Below, piece by piece: positions 32,838-42,742 of a stretch of DNA of 64,000 bases (position 1 is its first letter; every line of letters begins with the position of its first letter). The notes under the pieces are model-generated. The model worked only from the letters and a program-made list of their open reading frames with translations. It did not search any database and was not told the DNA's origin. A program made the translations under genes and the position numbers. Source of the DNA: Breoghania sp963678585 (GTDB lineage: Bacteria > Pseudomonadota > Alphaproteobacteria > Rhizobiales > Stappiaceae); NCBI GenBank assembly GCA_963678585.2, contig CAXXGA010000002.1:1426001-1490000 (forward strand). Reading direction: 5' to 3'.

Positions 32838-33287
32838 TCAGGCCTTTTTCGTAAAGCCGCCGCGCTCGTTTTCCTGCCAATAGGTGACGGCGTGGCCCGC
32901 CGCCTTGGCTTCCCGCCAGCGCATTCGCGCATCGCCGATCGATTGTTCGTCATTCCCATCGAAAATGAAGACGGCCCGCTCGTACGGCGCAAGATCGGGG
33001 ACGTCGGCCCGGTCCACGAGAAAGCGCACATTGGCGGAGTTGGGGGTGTCCTGTCCGTCGGTCAGAAAGATCGGCTGCGCTTCCGCCTCGCCGTCGGCGG
33101 CCGTGCCGTGAGGCAGGAAAGAATCCTCGCGATAGGTCCACAAATAGCTGTCCAGCGCATCGCGCCGCTCCGCGCTGCCGGTTTGCACGACAACCCGCCA
33201 CCCGCGCTCCAGAGACTTTTCGAGAAGGTCGCACACAACGCTTTCCAGCGTGCGCCCCTGAAGATGGTAGAAAAGCACTTCGCTCAA
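32838..33287 (-). CDS. holC: DNA polymerase III subunit chi, TTG start
   Basis: 149 residues, the chi subunit that links the clamp loader to single-strand binding protein. Features are EVLFYHLQGRTLE at the start, LEKSLERGWRVVVQTGS, LDSYLWTYREDSFLPHG and PIFLTDG. The start is inferred to be TTG at 33287, with GAGG eight bases upstream; this gives MSEVLFYHL, matching the usual family N-terminus. It lies between pepA and the methyltransferase on the same strand; the 39-codon gene at 33593 is on the other strand. Confidence 0.88.
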   Translation of the reverse strand: MSEVLFYHLQGRTLESVVCDLLEKSLERGWRVVVQTGSAERRDALDSYLWTYREDSFLPHGTAADGEAEAQPIFLTDGQDTPNSANVRFLVDRADVPDLAPYERAVFIFDGNDEQSIGDARMRWREAKAAGHAVTYWQENERGGFTKKA

Positions 33288-33592
33288 GACAGACCTCGAA
33301 TCGTAGTTCGGCGAGCGACCCGCAAACCGCCCGCACCGAGACGGACAGACCGTTCCTGCGATTGCCCGCTTCCGTGATCGCATGAGTGAGGCATGCGGGC
33401 AACATCGCGTTGCGAACATTGGACAGATGGCGGAAAGGGACATTTTTCCTGTTGCGCTCGCGCATCGTTAACGCAATAGACACGCCCCGGGGCCAGCATT
33501 GCGCAGCCTGCACCGGCAGATGATTCCAGTCGTGAACCAATTGCCGTGCGGCGCGTTTGCCTGCCGTCTGTATGTGCTCTCAGGAATAGATC
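33288..33592. other. Spacer between holC and a small divergent gene
   Basis: About 305 bases upstream of both holC (minus) and the 39-codon gene at 33593 (plus). It must hold their promoters, but I see no motif I would defend. Confidence 0.3.
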
Positions 33593-33712
33593 ATGCTCGT
33601 TCGCTTCTGCCTGTTCTTCGTCCTCGTTGCCGGCATTGCCGGTGCCGTTTCCGGTGTCGGTGCGGTCCTGACGGATGAAGCAAGCGCCTGTCAGGCTTAC
33701 AAGGCCTGCTAA
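33593..33712 (+). CDS. 39-residue membrane or secreted peptide
   Basis: A short gene with a good AGGAA seven bases before the ATG and its own strong terminator 37 bases after the stop. The peptide is MLVRFCLFFVLVAG followed by a Gly/Ala/Val hydrophobic run, then TDEASACQAYKAC. It looks like a signal peptide or single membrane span with a tiny tail holding two cysteines six residues apart, which could form a disulfide. No family recognised. Ribosome binding site, hydrophobic segment and terminator together make it more likely real than chance. Confidence 0.6.
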   Translation: MLVRFCLFFVLVAGIAGAVSGVGAVLTDEASACQAYKAC

Positions 33713-33748
33713 GCTATCGATTTCGCGGCCCCACTGGGGACGCCTGTC

Positions 33749-33786
33749 AAAAAGCCCGCTCCGCCAATGGCGAAGCGGGCTTTTTT
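33749..33786. terminator. Bidirectional terminator between small peptide gene and pepA
   Basis: AAAAAGCCCGCT pairs with AGCGGGCTTTTTT, with an inner CCGCC/GGCG step. Six T follow on the plus strand and A run precedes, so it serves both directions. Confidence 0.9.
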
Positions 33787-33833
33787 CATGTTGCGTGTGA
33801 ACCGGCGGCACGCGCCGGTTCACTGGAAGGCCC

Positions 33834-35345
33834 TCAGTCTTCGTAGTGATTGCGCACCAGCCGGTCGAGCAGACGCACGCCGAAACCGGACGCCCAGCCC
33901 TTGCTGATCTCGCTTTCCGGCGAACCCATGGCGGTACCCGCCACATCGAGGTGGGCCCAGGGCAGATCGTTCACGAAATGCTGGAGGAACTGCGCCGCGG
34001 TGATGGAGCCCGCAGGCCGCCCGCCGGTGTTCTTGATATCGGCGAACTTCGCCTCGATCAGCTTCTCGTATTCCGGACCGATGGGCATGCGCCACACCTT
34101 CTCGCCCGTCGCCAGACCGGCTTCGGTCAGACGTGCGGAAAGCTCGTCGTTGTTGGAGAACAGCCCCGCATGGTGATGACCGAGCGCGATGATGATCGCA
34201 CCGGTCAGCGTGGCGAGATTGATCATGAAGGCGGGCTTGAAGCGATCCTGCGTATACCAGAGCGCATCCGCCAGAACGAGACGGCCTTCCGCATCGGTGT
34301 TGATCACCTCGATGGTGCGGCCCGACATGGCAGTCACGATATCGCCGGGACGCTGGGCATCCGCATCCGGCATGTTCTCAACCAGACCGATGACGCCGAT
34401 GGCGTTGACCTTCGCGTTGCGGCCCGCAAGCGCGTGCATGAGGCCGGTCACGGCGGCCGCCCCGCCCATGTCGCCCTTCATGTCTTCCATGCCGGCGGCG
34501 GGCTTGATCGAGATGCCGCCCGTATCGAACACGACGCCCTTGCCCACGAAGGCCACCGGCTGCTCTTTCGCCTTGCCGCCCTTCCACTGCATGATCGCCA
34601 GCTTCGGCGGACGCGCCGAGCCACGCGCAACGCCCAGAAGCGCGTTCATGCCGAGCTTGGCCATTTCCTTCTGACCCAGAATCTCGACCTCGACGCCGAG
34701 CTTCTCCAGTTCCTTCGCCTTCTTGGCAAATTCTTCCGTGCCCAGCACGTTGGCAGGCTCGTTGACGAGATTACGGGCGAGAATCGCACCGTCGGCGACC
34801 GCCTCCTGCGTCTTCCACAGGTCCTCAGCCGCCGCATGCGCTTCCACGCAGACAGCCACCTTTGCGGCCTTCGGCTTGGCCTTGGATTTCTCCTCACCCT
34901 TTTTCGGGGTTTTGTATTTGTCGAAATTATAGCCGCGAAGCTTCGCGCCGATTGCAACATCGCTGGCCTGCTCGGCAGTTACCGCTTCGCCGTCGGCGCG
35001 TTCCAGATGGATCGTTGCATGCTCGGCCTTGGCGGCGGAAACAGCCCCCATCGCAGCACCGCCGAGACGCAGCCAGTCATATTCGGCAAGCTCGGCAATC
35101 TTGCCCATACCCACCACGGCGATCCTGTCCAGCTTGACGCCCGCAGGCGCCACGATATCGAGGCTTGCCATGGAAGCGCCTTTGAATTCCGCTACCTTCA
35201 TGGCGCGGGTGATCGCGCCGTCGGTTGCGGCGTCGAGTTCGCTGCCCGTTGCCCCGAGGGCCAGCGTGTCATCGACAAAGATGACGGCGATGCCCTTCTT
35301 GGGTGCCGACGGCTTGGAAAAACTGATGATCGGAAGCTCTGCCAT
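33834..35345 (-). CDS. pepA: Leucyl aminopeptidase PepA
   Basis: 503-residue M17 metallo-aminopeptidase, forming hexamers in the cytoplasm. The catalytic signature NTDAEGRLVLADAL is near residue 345, with VGKGVVFDTGGISIKPAAGMEDMKGDM before it and the Lys ligand in that segment. The N-terminal macro-like domain is present and contains a Lys-rich insertion (KTPKKGEEKSKAKPKAAK) near 150. It is upstream of holC on the same strand. Confidence 0.96.
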   Translation of the reverse strand: MAELPIISFSKPSAPKKGIAVIFVDDTLALGATGSELDAATDGAITRAMKVAEFKGASMASLDIVAPAGVKLDRIAVVGMGKIAELAEYDWLRLGGAAMGAVSAAKAEHATIHLERADGEAVTAEQASDVAIGAKLRGYNFDKYKTPKKGEEKSKAKPKAAKVAVCVEAHAAAEDLWKTQEAVADGAILARNLVNEPANVLGTEEFAKKAKELEKLGVEVEILGQKEMAKLGMNALLGVARGSARPPKLAIMQWKGGKAKEQPVAFVGKGVVFDTGGISIKPAAGMEDMKGDMGGAAAVTGLMHALAGRNAKVNAIGVIGLVENMPDADAQRPGDIVTAMSGRTIEVINTDAEGRLVLADALWYTQDRFKPAFMINLATLTGAIIIALGHHHAGLFSNNDELSARLTEAGLATGEKVWRMPIGPEYEKLIEAKFADIKNTGGRPAGSITAAQFLQHFVNDLPWAHLDVAGTAMGSPESEISKGWASGFGVRLLDRLVRNHYED

Positions 35346-35791
35346 AATTGGGTATCCACACCTCGTGTGTTCAAATTCTCGCCGTCAGACATAGGACACG
35401 CGCAGTCAATTGGCAAAGCCCGTAAGGTCGGACGAAGGTACGAAACTGACCCGGCGCGAGTGCGCCCGAACGGCAACACACTGTTGGCAAGGCGCCGTTA
35501 ACCCTGTTTCTTGAGAGCCTCTTCACTCATAATCATGCTAATTGGAACGGATACCGAAAGAATGGAGGAATCTGTCTCTTTACGGTGTCGTCGCACGAAG
35601 CGGGCCAGGGGGACGGCTTTCCTTCATGCGGCTTGCAACCCGGCTTTCGCGCAGCCCTGCAAGATGCGGGCGCGGCGAACCGGGCTGTACGCAAGAGATG
35701 CGGCTGCGTTGGGGAATGCAGCAACATCGACGTGCATCCGCACGCCCCCCGGTTCACACCCCGGGCCGCACACGGGACGGCCCTCGGACGA
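35346..35791. other. Divergent spacer pepA/lptF
   Basis: 446 bases without a convincing gene. It must contain promoters for pepA and for the lptF-lptG-lptD transcript. GGAAC at 35545 resembles half of an EcfG-type promoter but has no CGTT partner at the right distance. Confidence 0.3.
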
Positions 35792-36982
35792 ATGATGCAT
35801 ACGATCGAGCGTTACATCCTGAGGCGGATCTCGGGCACATTCCTGCTTGCCTTCGGCGCCATGATCGGCGTCGTCTGGGCGACGCAGGCATTGCGCCGGC
35901 TCGATCTCGTGACGGCCAAGGGCCAGACCATCATTCAGTTCCTGAAGATGACCATGCTTGCCCTGCCTTTCCTGGGCGTGATCGTAGCCCCCTTCGCTTT
36001 CGCGCTAACGCTGATCATCGTCCTGAACGCGCTCAACAGCGACAACGAGCTGGTCGTCATCAACGCCACCGGCGCGGCGAAGACGAAAGTGCTGAAGCCC
36101 GTACTCGTTTTCGCCGGGCTTCTCAGCGTGCTGACGCTCATTTCCTCGCTCTGGGCCGCACCGACCAGCCTCGCCCTGCTTCGCGAGGAACTCACCCGCG
36201 TGCGCGTCGATCTCGTCGCCAACATCGTGCGGCCGGGTCGTTTCATTCAGGTCGACGACGGTCTTACCTTCCACATCCGCAACCGATCCGGCGACGGCAC
36301 GCTGGACAGCCTGATGATGGACGACCGGCGCGATCCGGAGACAACCTTCACCTATCTCGCCCAAAGCGGCCAGGTAGCGGAAATCAGCGGACGAATGCTG
36401 CTCGTGATGCACGACGGCACGATCCAGCGGCGCACCAACGAGACCGGCGCGATTTCCATCGTGAAATTCGAATCCTACGCCTTCGACCTGACGAGCCTGA
36501 TGCCGCAGGCGTCCACACCTGTCTTCAAACCGTCGGAACGCACCTTCCTGGAGCTGCTGAACCCTGCCCCCGACGACGAGTACTACAAGCGATACGCGGA
36601 TCGGTTCCGCGCCGAAATCCACGACCGGCTGGCCATCGCGCTGTATCCGCTGGCTTTCGGCTTCATCGTATTCGCCTTCCTCGGCGAGGCGCGCACCACA
36701 CGCCAGAGCCGCCACACAGGCGTGCTCGGCGCACTCTTCGGCTGCATCTTCGCCCGCGTCGCCGGCTTCGGAGCCACCAACATGGTGGTCGCCAACGCCA
36801 GCCTGATCTTCACGGTCTATTTCGTCCCGCTGGCGATCATCGCCCTCGCCTCGCGCATATCGCTTGCCGATTCGAAACCGGTATGGATGCGCGTCATGGG
36901 ACGCCTTGCGCAGACCGTCGTGGACGCGATCGAAAACGCAGCCGAACGCGTGACCGCGCGTTTCGCAAACGGGGGAGCGTGA
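35792..36982 (+). CDS. lptF: LPS export permease LptF
   Basis: 396 residues. Inner-membrane half of the LptB2FG transporter that extracts lipopolysaccharide for transport to the outer membrane. Signatures are MMHTIERYILRRISGTF at the start, three membrane spans, a periplasmic beta-jellyroll (about 120-270) and three more spans at the C-terminus. Two adjacent ATGs (35792 and 35795) are possible. lptG follows after four bases. Confidence 0.95.
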   Translation: MMHTIERYILRRISGTFLLAFGAMIGVVWATQALRRLDLVTAKGQTIIQFLKMTMLALPFLGVIVAPFAFALTLIIVLNALNSDNELVVINATGAAKTKVLKPVLVFAGLLSVLTLISSLWAAPTSLALLREELTRVRVDLVANIVRPGRFIQVDDGLTFHIRNRSGDGTLDSLMMDDRRDPETTFTYLAQSGQVAEISGRMLLVMHDGTIQRRTNETGAISIVKFESYAFDLTSLMPQASTPVFKPSERTFLELLNPAPDDEYYKRYADRFRAEIHDRLAIALYPLAFGFIVFAFLGEARTTRQSRHTGVLGALFGCIFARVAGFGATNMVVANASLIFTVYFVPLAIIALASRISLADSKPVWMRVMGRLAQTVVDAIENAAERVTARFANGGA

Positions 36983-36986
36983 GGCC

Positions 36987-38081
36987 ATGATGGTCGGAGC
37001 CACCCTCTGGCGCTATTTCGCCACCCGCTTTCTGGTCTCCATTCTGGGACTGTTCGCCTTCGCAGCCGTGCTGATCTTTATATTCGATTTTCTGGAGCTT
37101 GTTCGCCGGGCGGCCGACAAGGAAGGCTTCTCCGTCTTCACCATCGCAATGGTGTCGCTGCTTCGCATTCCGGTTCTTCTGGAACAGGTGCTGCCCTTCG
37201 CTACCCTGTTCGGCGCGATCATGGCCTTCGTCACCCTGAGCCGCAGTCTGGAGCTGGTGATCGCACGCGCCTCCGGAATGTCTATCTGGCAGTTCGCGGC
37301 TCCCGCCATGATCGTGGCTCTGGTAATCGGCACGCTCGCCGTCGTTGCCTACAACCCTCTGGCGGTGGCCTTGAAGGACCACTCCGACAGGCTCTCGGTG
37401 GAGATCTTCGGCTCCTCGGAAAAGGTGCTGCTGCAAACGTCCAGCAACGCCTGGCTCAGACAGGACGGACGCGACGGCGAAACCATCCTGCGCGCGAGCC
37501 AGTCCACGGATCAGGGCCTGCACCTTTACGGTGTCACGATCTTCGCCTTCGACAGGAACGGTGTCTTCCGCGAGCGCGTCGAGGCAAACGAAGCGATTCT
37601 CGGCGATGGCACGTGGGATATGAGAAATGTGGTCGTCTATACGGCCGACGATGAGCCGCGCCATTACGAATCGTATCTGGTCTCCACCTATCTGGGGCCG
37701 CTGGAGGTGCGCCAGAGCATCGCATCCCCCGATTCGGTGTCCTTCTGGGACTTGCCGCGCCTCATAGAACTGGCTCAACGCGCGGGTTTGCCCGCCTACC
37801 GCTACAGCCTTCAATACGAAACATTATTCGCCCGGCCACTCCTGTTGGCCGCCATGGTGCTGATCGCAGCAGCCGTTTCACTGCGCGTGTCTCGTTTTGG
37901 TGGACTGGGAAAGATGATTCTGGGTGGAATAACAGCGGGTTTCGTGCTTTATGTGCTCACCGAGCTTACTAAGGATCTTGGCGGCGCCGGAATCATCTCT
38001 CCGGTCGTCGCTGCGTGGTCTCCGGGGATAGTTGCGACATTGATGGGTTTCACGATCCTATTGCACCAGGAGGACGGCTAG
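36987..38081 (+). CDS. lptG: LPS export permease LptG
   Basis: 364 residues, partner of LptF. It begins MMVGATLWRYFATRFLVSILG and has the family pattern of three membrane spans, a periplasmic domain and three more spans. GAGG precedes the ATG. The TAG stop overlaps the GTG start of lptD by one base, so LptF, LptG and LptD are made from one coupled message. No lptA, lptB or lptC gene is in the window. Confidence 0.95.
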   Translation: MMVGATLWRYFATRFLVSILGLFAFAAVLIFIFDFLELVRRAADKEGFSVFTIAMVSLLRIPVLLEQVLPFATLFGAIMAFVTLSRSLELVIARASGMSIWQFAAPAMIVALVIGTLAVVAYNPLAVALKDHSDRLSVEIFGSSEKVLLQTSSNAWLRQDGRDGETILRASQSTDQGLHLYGVTIFAFDRNGVFRERVEANEAILGDGTWDMRNVVVYTADDEPRHYESYLVSTYLGPLEVRQSIASPDSVSFWDLPRLIELAQRAGLPAYRYSLQYETLFARPLLLAAMVLIAAAVSLRVSRFGGLGKMILGGITAGFVLYVLTELTKDLGGAGIISPVVAAWSPGIVATLMGFTILLHQEDG

Positions 38082-40501
38082 TGTCTGGCATGTCCGTTCT
38101 TCCGCCCAAAAGGGTCGACGGTCGACACGCTGGCCGGGACATCACGTCCCGATACAAGCTGGCCTTGCGTGCGTCGATCTCGGTTTTTGCGGTGCTTGCC
38201 GTACTGGCGAGCGCGCCCGATCACGCACGCGCCCAAGCCTCCGACGCTCCCACCCTCGAAGACGTCCTTAGCCGCAACGCCGATCCAAACGCGCAGATGC
38301 TGCTGGAGGCGACCGAGCTTGAGTACAATTTCGACAAGGACGTCGTTTCCGCCGTCGGCAATGTCCAGATCTACTACAACGGCAACGCCCTTGAGGCCGA
38401 CCGGGTCACGCTCGATCGCAAGAACGCGAAGCTCTTCGCGCTCGGCAATGTCCGCCTGACCGAGCCCGGCGGCAATGTGATCGTCACCGATTCCCTGGAG
38501 CTGAGCGACGATTTCCGCGACGGTTTTGCGCGCCAGTTGCGCATCGAAACCGTCCAGCGCACGCGCTTCACCGCAGAAAGCGCGGAACGTATGGACGGCG
38601 AGACCACGACTTTCAACAACGGCATCTACACCGTCTACACCAAGCCGACCAACCCGCCCGACAAACCGCCGCTCTGGCGCATCAAGGCGACAAAGATCGT
38701 TCACAAGGAGAAGGAACGCACCATCTATTACGAGGGCGCAAAGCTCGAGTTCTGGGGCGTACCGATTGCCTATCTCCCGTTCATGTCGCATCCCGATCCC
38801 ACGGTGCGGCGCAAGTCCGGTTTCCTGACGCCCACCACTGTCTACGACGACAAGATCGGTGTCGGTGTCTCCATTCCCTATCACTGGGTTCTTGGGCCGG
38901 ACCGCGATCTGACCTTCACCGCCACGCCACTCTCCAAGCAGGGCGTGCTGCTGGAGGGCGAATGGCGCCATCAGCTTGAAACCGGGAAATACTCCATCAA
39001 GCTTGCCGGGCTCCATCAGGAGAACCCGGAAAACTTCTCCGGATCGAGCGGCGACATTCAATGGCGCGGCTTCGTCAACACCACGGGCGAGTTCAAACTC
39101 AACAGCCGCTGGAAGTGGGGCTGGGACCTTTCGCGCGTTTCCGACCGCGCCTTCGTGAAGGACTACAAGGTAGATAACGACAGCGATTCGCTGACCTCTA
39201 CCATCTATCTGACGGGACGCAGCGAGCGGAACTATTTCGATATCCGCGCCTATTCCTTCCAGGTCACACAGGAAGACGATCCGGACGTCACCGACCCGAA
39301 TGCCGGCGCGCCCTTCTCGCCTGTCGGCTCAAACCTGCAATCCAAGCAGCCGGTCGTTCATCCGGTCGTCGACTACAGCTACATCTGGGCGGATCCGGTT
39401 GTGGGCGGGGAGCTTTCCTTTGCCGGCAACCTGACGAGCCTGACGCGCGACGAGACCGACGCCTTCGCCTATAACGGCATTCGCCGTTTCCGCGGCGTGG
39501 AAGGCACATTTACCCGTACGTCCCTGAAGAGCCAGTGGCGGCGCACGCTGATCGATCCGATCGGCCAGATGTTCACGCCCTTCGCCTATGTGAAGGCGGA
39601 TCTCTATTTCCTGCAGTCGGCGGACAAGAACGTCTCGACGCTCACGGATGACGCCTTCGTCGCCCGTGCCATGCCTGCTGTGGGTATCGACTACCGCTAT
39701 CCGTTCCTGATCTCGTCTTCCTCCTTCGGAAGACATGTGATCGAGCCGATCGCACAGGTCATTGTCCGACCGTCCGAACAGCGCATCGGCGAGTTGCCGA
39801 ATGACGACGCCCAGAGCCTTGTCTTCGACGACACCAACCTGTTCCAGTGGGACAAGTTCTCCGGCTACGACCGTAACGAAGGCGGCACCCGGGCCAATGT
39901 GGGCTTCCAGTACAACGGCCAGTTCCGCGGCTTCGGGTCAGTCAACGCTATGATCGGCCGCTCGTTCCATCTCGCCGGAACGAACTCCTATGCCGAAAGC
40001 GACGTTCTCGCGACGGGTACGAATTCGGGGCTGGAATCGGGCGATTCCGACTACGTGTCGCGCATCTATTTCGATACCAATCTCGGTATGCGCTTCGGCG
40101 CTCGCGCCCGTTTCGACAATCATGACTTTGCAGTCCGTCGCGCCGAAGTGCAGGCAAGCGGCACGAGCGGCCCCGTGACCGCCACGCTCGCCTACGCCTT
40201 CCTCGGCGCCAAGCCCGCACAGGGCATCGACAGCGACCGCGAGGAAATCCTCGGCGCGGGTTCGCTGCGCGTTTTGACGAACTGGCGCCTCTTCGGGTCC
40301 GTGCGTTACGACCTGCGTAATTCCACGACCGTTCGCGACGTGGTCGGGCTCGGCTATGACGACGAAGGCTTCTCCGCCTCGCTCGCCTATGCCGAAGATC
40401 GATCGCGCAATGACGGCAACCCGGTCGACAAGACGATTTATCTGCGCATTGGCCTGCGCACGCTGGGCGACACGCAGGTTTCGACCAGCGCCGACCGATA
40501 A
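38081..40501 (+). CDS. lptD: LPS assembly outer-membrane protein LptD, GTG start
   Basis: 806 residues, the outer-membrane barrel that inserts LPS into the outer leaflet. A long basic leader precedes a hydrophobic segment ending AHARAQA-like (near residue 50). Then comes the jellyroll domain (ATELEYNFDKDVVSAVGNVQIYYNG) and a beta-barrel. The GTG at 38081 is chosen because AGGAGG lies at optimal distance and it overlaps the lptG stop; an ATG at 38090 would be too far. The AGGAGG is complementary to the CCUCCU core of the sRNA loops. Confidence 0.94.
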   Translation: MSGMSVLPPKRVDGRHAGRDITSRYKLALRASISVFAVLAVLASAPDHARAQASDAPTLEDVLSRNADPNAQMLLEATELEYNFDKDVVSAVGNVQIYYNGNALEADRVTLDRKNAKLFALGNVRLTEPGGNVIVTDSLELSDDFRDGFARQLRIETVQRTRFTAESAERMDGETTTFNNGIYTVYTKPTNPPDKPPLWRIKATKIVHKEKERTIYYEGAKLEFWGVPIAYLPFMSHPDPTVRRKSGFLTPTTVYDDKIGVGVSIPYHWVLGPDRDLTFTATPLSKQGVLLEGEWRHQLETGKYSIKLAGLHQENPENFSGSSGDIQWRGFVNTTGEFKLNSRWKWGWDLSRVSDRAFVKDYKVDNDSDSLTSTIYLTGRSERNYFDIRAYSFQVTQEDDPDVTDPNAGAPFSPVGSNLQSKQPVVHPVVDYSYIWADPVVGGELSFAGNLTSLTRDETDAFAYNGIRRFRGVEGTFTRTSLKSQWRRTLIDPIGQMFTPFAYVKADLYFLQSADKNVSTLTDDAFVARAMPAVGIDYRYPFLISSSSFGRHVIEPIAQVIVRPSEQRIGELPNDDAQSLVFDDTNLFQWDKFSGYDRNEGGTRANVGFQYNGQFRGFGSVNAMIGRSFHLAGTNSYAESDVLATGTNSGLESGDSDYVSRIYFDTNLGMRFGARARFDNHDFAVRRAEVQASGTSGPVTATLAYAFLGAKPAQGIDSDREEILGAGSLRVLTNWRLFGSVRYDLRNSTTVRDVVGLGYDDEGFSASLAYAEDRSRNDGNPVDKTIYLRIGLRTLGDTQVSTSADR

Positions 40502-40622
40502 GCTTCGCAGAAACATCCAGGGTGTTTTGGAAAACTGGCAATCTGTCTTGGTGTTTCGGCGGTCCTGATGTGTTTGCGCCGCGATTTCGCCACACCGTCA
40601 GGGCAACGGAAATCTGATACAG

Positions 40623-40649
40623 CGCCCCTCTTATAATGCCCGAGGGGCG
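40623..40649. other. Hairpin between lptD and surA
   Basis: CGCCCCTC (40623-40630) and GAGGGGCG (40642-40649), eight pairs with an eleven-base loop containing TTATAAT. There is no U tract, so it may be an mRNA-stabilising or processing hairpin rather than a terminator. Confidence 0.4.
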
Positions 40650-40733
40650 ACAGGAACGATAGCCGCCTGGCACAACCGAGCCGCGCAAGGGTCGCGCCCG
40701 ATCGGGCCGGACAGACGACAAGGGAGACGTGAG

Positions 40734-41729
40734 ATGATGCCGACGACTGCAATCCCTGCAGGACGCCCAACGCGTAAGGCGACTGCACCGCGATGGATTG
40801 CCGTTGCGCGCACCGTTGCAACGGTCATGGCCCTTGCATGCTCGCTCGGCTTGCTTGCCCTCCCTGCTGCTCAGGCCGCAACCAGCATCAAGGTGGTCGT
40901 CAACGACCAGCCGATCACTTCATACGACATCGACCAGCGCGCCCGCCTGATCCAGCTGACTGCCCGCAAGTCCGCATCTGCATCGCGCCGCATGGCGCAG
41001 GAAGAACTGATCGACGAGCGTTTGAAGGCGCAGGAAGCCAAGCGCCGCGGTGTTACCGTTTCCGATGCGCAGGTCAACGACGCCTATGCCAACATCGCAA
41101 GGCGCACCAAGATGTCGGCCTCCCAGCTCAGCAAGGCGCTTCGCCAGTCCGGCGTCAATCCCGACACGCTGAAGCAACGCATCCGTATGGAGATGATCTG
41201 GCTGAACGTGGTGCGCAGTCGCTTCCGCTCCCAGATCAAGATCTCCGAGCAGGACGTGCTTGCCGAGATGCTGAAGCAGGACAAGGCCAAGGACGATAAC
41301 AAGACCCTTGAATACACGCTGACGCAGATCATCTTCGTCGTTCCGAAGAACGGCTCCAGCGGCCTCAAGGCCCGCCGCAAACAGGAAGCGAACCAGCTTC
41401 GCAACCGTTTCACCTCTTGCGAGGAAGGCGTGAAACTGGCCGAGGGTCTCAAGGAAGTCGTCGTGAAGCCCGTCGGTGTCCGCATGGCTCCCGAACTTCC
41501 CGAAAAGATGAACGAGATGCTTGCGGATGTAAAAATCGGGCACCTGAGCCGCCCCGTCGAGACCGGCAATGGCATCGAGGCCTACGCCGTTTGCAAGAAG
41601 CGCGAGATTTCAAGCAATCTCGAGCTGCGCAGTGAGATAGAGGGCGAATTGCGCAACAAGGAGGGCCAGATGCTCTCCCGCCGCTACATTCGCGATCTGC
41701 GCCGCGACGCTGTCATCGAATACCGTTGA
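40734..41729 (+). CDS. surA: SurA-type periplasmic chaperone / peptidyl-prolyl isomerase
   Basis: 331 residues. A basic N-terminus, hydrophobic core and AAQAATS cleavage site make a signal peptide. The SurA N-terminal chaperone domain follows (SIKVVVNDQPITSYDIDQRARL) with a rotamase-like region after it. It is shorter than E. coli SurA and has room for at most one parvulin domain. It helps outer-membrane proteins such as LptD fold; its position just after lptD fits. AGGGAGACGTGAG precedes the ATG. Confidence 0.88.
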   Translation: MMPTTAIPAGRPTRKATAPRWIAVARTVATVMALACSLGLLALPAAQAATSIKVVVNDQPITSYDIDQRARLIQLTARKSASASRRMAQEELIDERLKAQEAKRRGVTVSDAQVNDAYANIARRTKMSASQLSKALRQSGVNPDTLKQRIRMEMIWLNVVRSRFRSQIKISEQDVLAEMLKQDKAKDDNKTLEYTLTQIIFVVPKNGSSGLKARRKQEANQLRNRFTSCEEGVKLAEGLKEVVVKPVGVRMAPELPEKMNEMLADVKIGHLSRPVETGNGIEAYAVCKKREISSNLELRSEIEGELRNKEGQMLSRRYIRDLRRDAVIEYR

Positions 41730-41737
41730 GGCCGCCC

Positions 41738-42742
41738 ATGGCGTTGGCCGTCACCATGGGCGATCCCGCCGGGATCGGCCCTGAATTGTTGCTGACCGCA
41801 TGGCTCTCAAGGGCCGAGCAGGACCTTCCGGCGTTCTACGTCCTTGCAGACCCGGCGATGATGCGCGCCCGGGCCGAAATGCTCGGCCTTGATGTCCCGA
41901 TTGCCGAATGCACGCCGGAAGATGCAGCCGGTCGGTTCTCCGCAGCCCTTCCCGTCTTCGCCCTCGAAAATCGGGCCGATCACGGTGTAGGCGCAGCAGC
42001 CCCCGCCTCCCCGACAGCCGTGGTTGAAGCCATCGAGACAGCCGTCACCCATATCCGCGCAAACCGCGCCCGCGGCGTCGTGACGGCTCCGATCACCAAG
42101 AAGTCGCTCTACGACGCCGGGTTTGCCTATCCGGGCCATACCGAGTTTCTCGGCACACTCGCCGAACGCCTCTGGCCCGGAGAACCGGCCGATCCGGTCA
42201 TGATGCTGGCGGGCCCCGACCTGCGCACCGTGCCCGTCACCGTTCATATCCCGATATCGGACATCCCGGCCGCGTGGACCGTGGACCGCATCGCCTCTGT
42301 TGCCCGCATCACCGCGCGCGACCTGAAGAACCGCTTCCGCATCACCTCCCCGCGTCTGGCGCTGGCGGGCCTCAACCCGCATGCGGGCGAAGGCGGCGCG
42401 ATAGGCCTTGAGGATGAAACCGTCTCGCGCAAGGCAGTAGAGATCCTGCGTGCCGAAGGCATCGACATCACCGGCCCGCACCCCGGCGATACGCTCTTTC
42501 ACGCCCGTGCGCGCAAGCAATACGATGCAGCCCTTTGCGCCTATCACGATCAGGCCCTGATCCCGGTGAAAACCATCGCCTTCGACGAGACGGTGAACGT
42601 CACGCTCGGTCTTCCGTTTGTGCGAACCTCTCCCGACCACGGAACGGCCTTCGATATCGCCGGCAAGGGCATCGCGCTGCCCGACAGCCTGATCGCCGCT
42701 ATCCGCCTTGCTGACACGCTTTCCAAGGGCGAGGCCGCCTGA
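41738..42742 (+). CDS. pdxA: 4-hydroxythreonine-4-phosphate dehydrogenase
   Basis: 334 residues, a vitamin B6 biosynthesis enzyme. It begins MALAVTMGDPAGIGPE, with VVTAPITKKSLYDAGF near residue 110, and conserved His motifs YPGHTEFL and CAYHDQALIPVKT, which bind the divalent metal. GAGG is placed correctly before the ATG at 41738, nine bases after the surA stop. The stop overlaps the rsmA start (TGATG). Confidence 0.95.
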   Translation: MALAVTMGDPAGIGPELLLTAWLSRAEQDLPAFYVLADPAMMRARAEMLGLDVPIAECTPEDAAGRFSAALPVFALENRADHGVGAAAPASPTAVVEAIETAVTHIRANRARGVVTAPITKKSLYDAGFAYPGHTEFLGTLAERLWPGEPADPVMMLAGPDLRTVPVTVHIPISDIPAAWTVDRIASVARITARDLKNRFRITSPRLALAGLNPHAGEGGAIGLEDETVSRKAVEILRAEGIDITGPHPGDTLFHARARKQYDAALCAYHDQALIPVKTIAFDETVNVTLGLPFVRTSPDHGTAFDIAGKGIALPDSLIAAIRLADTLSKGEAA

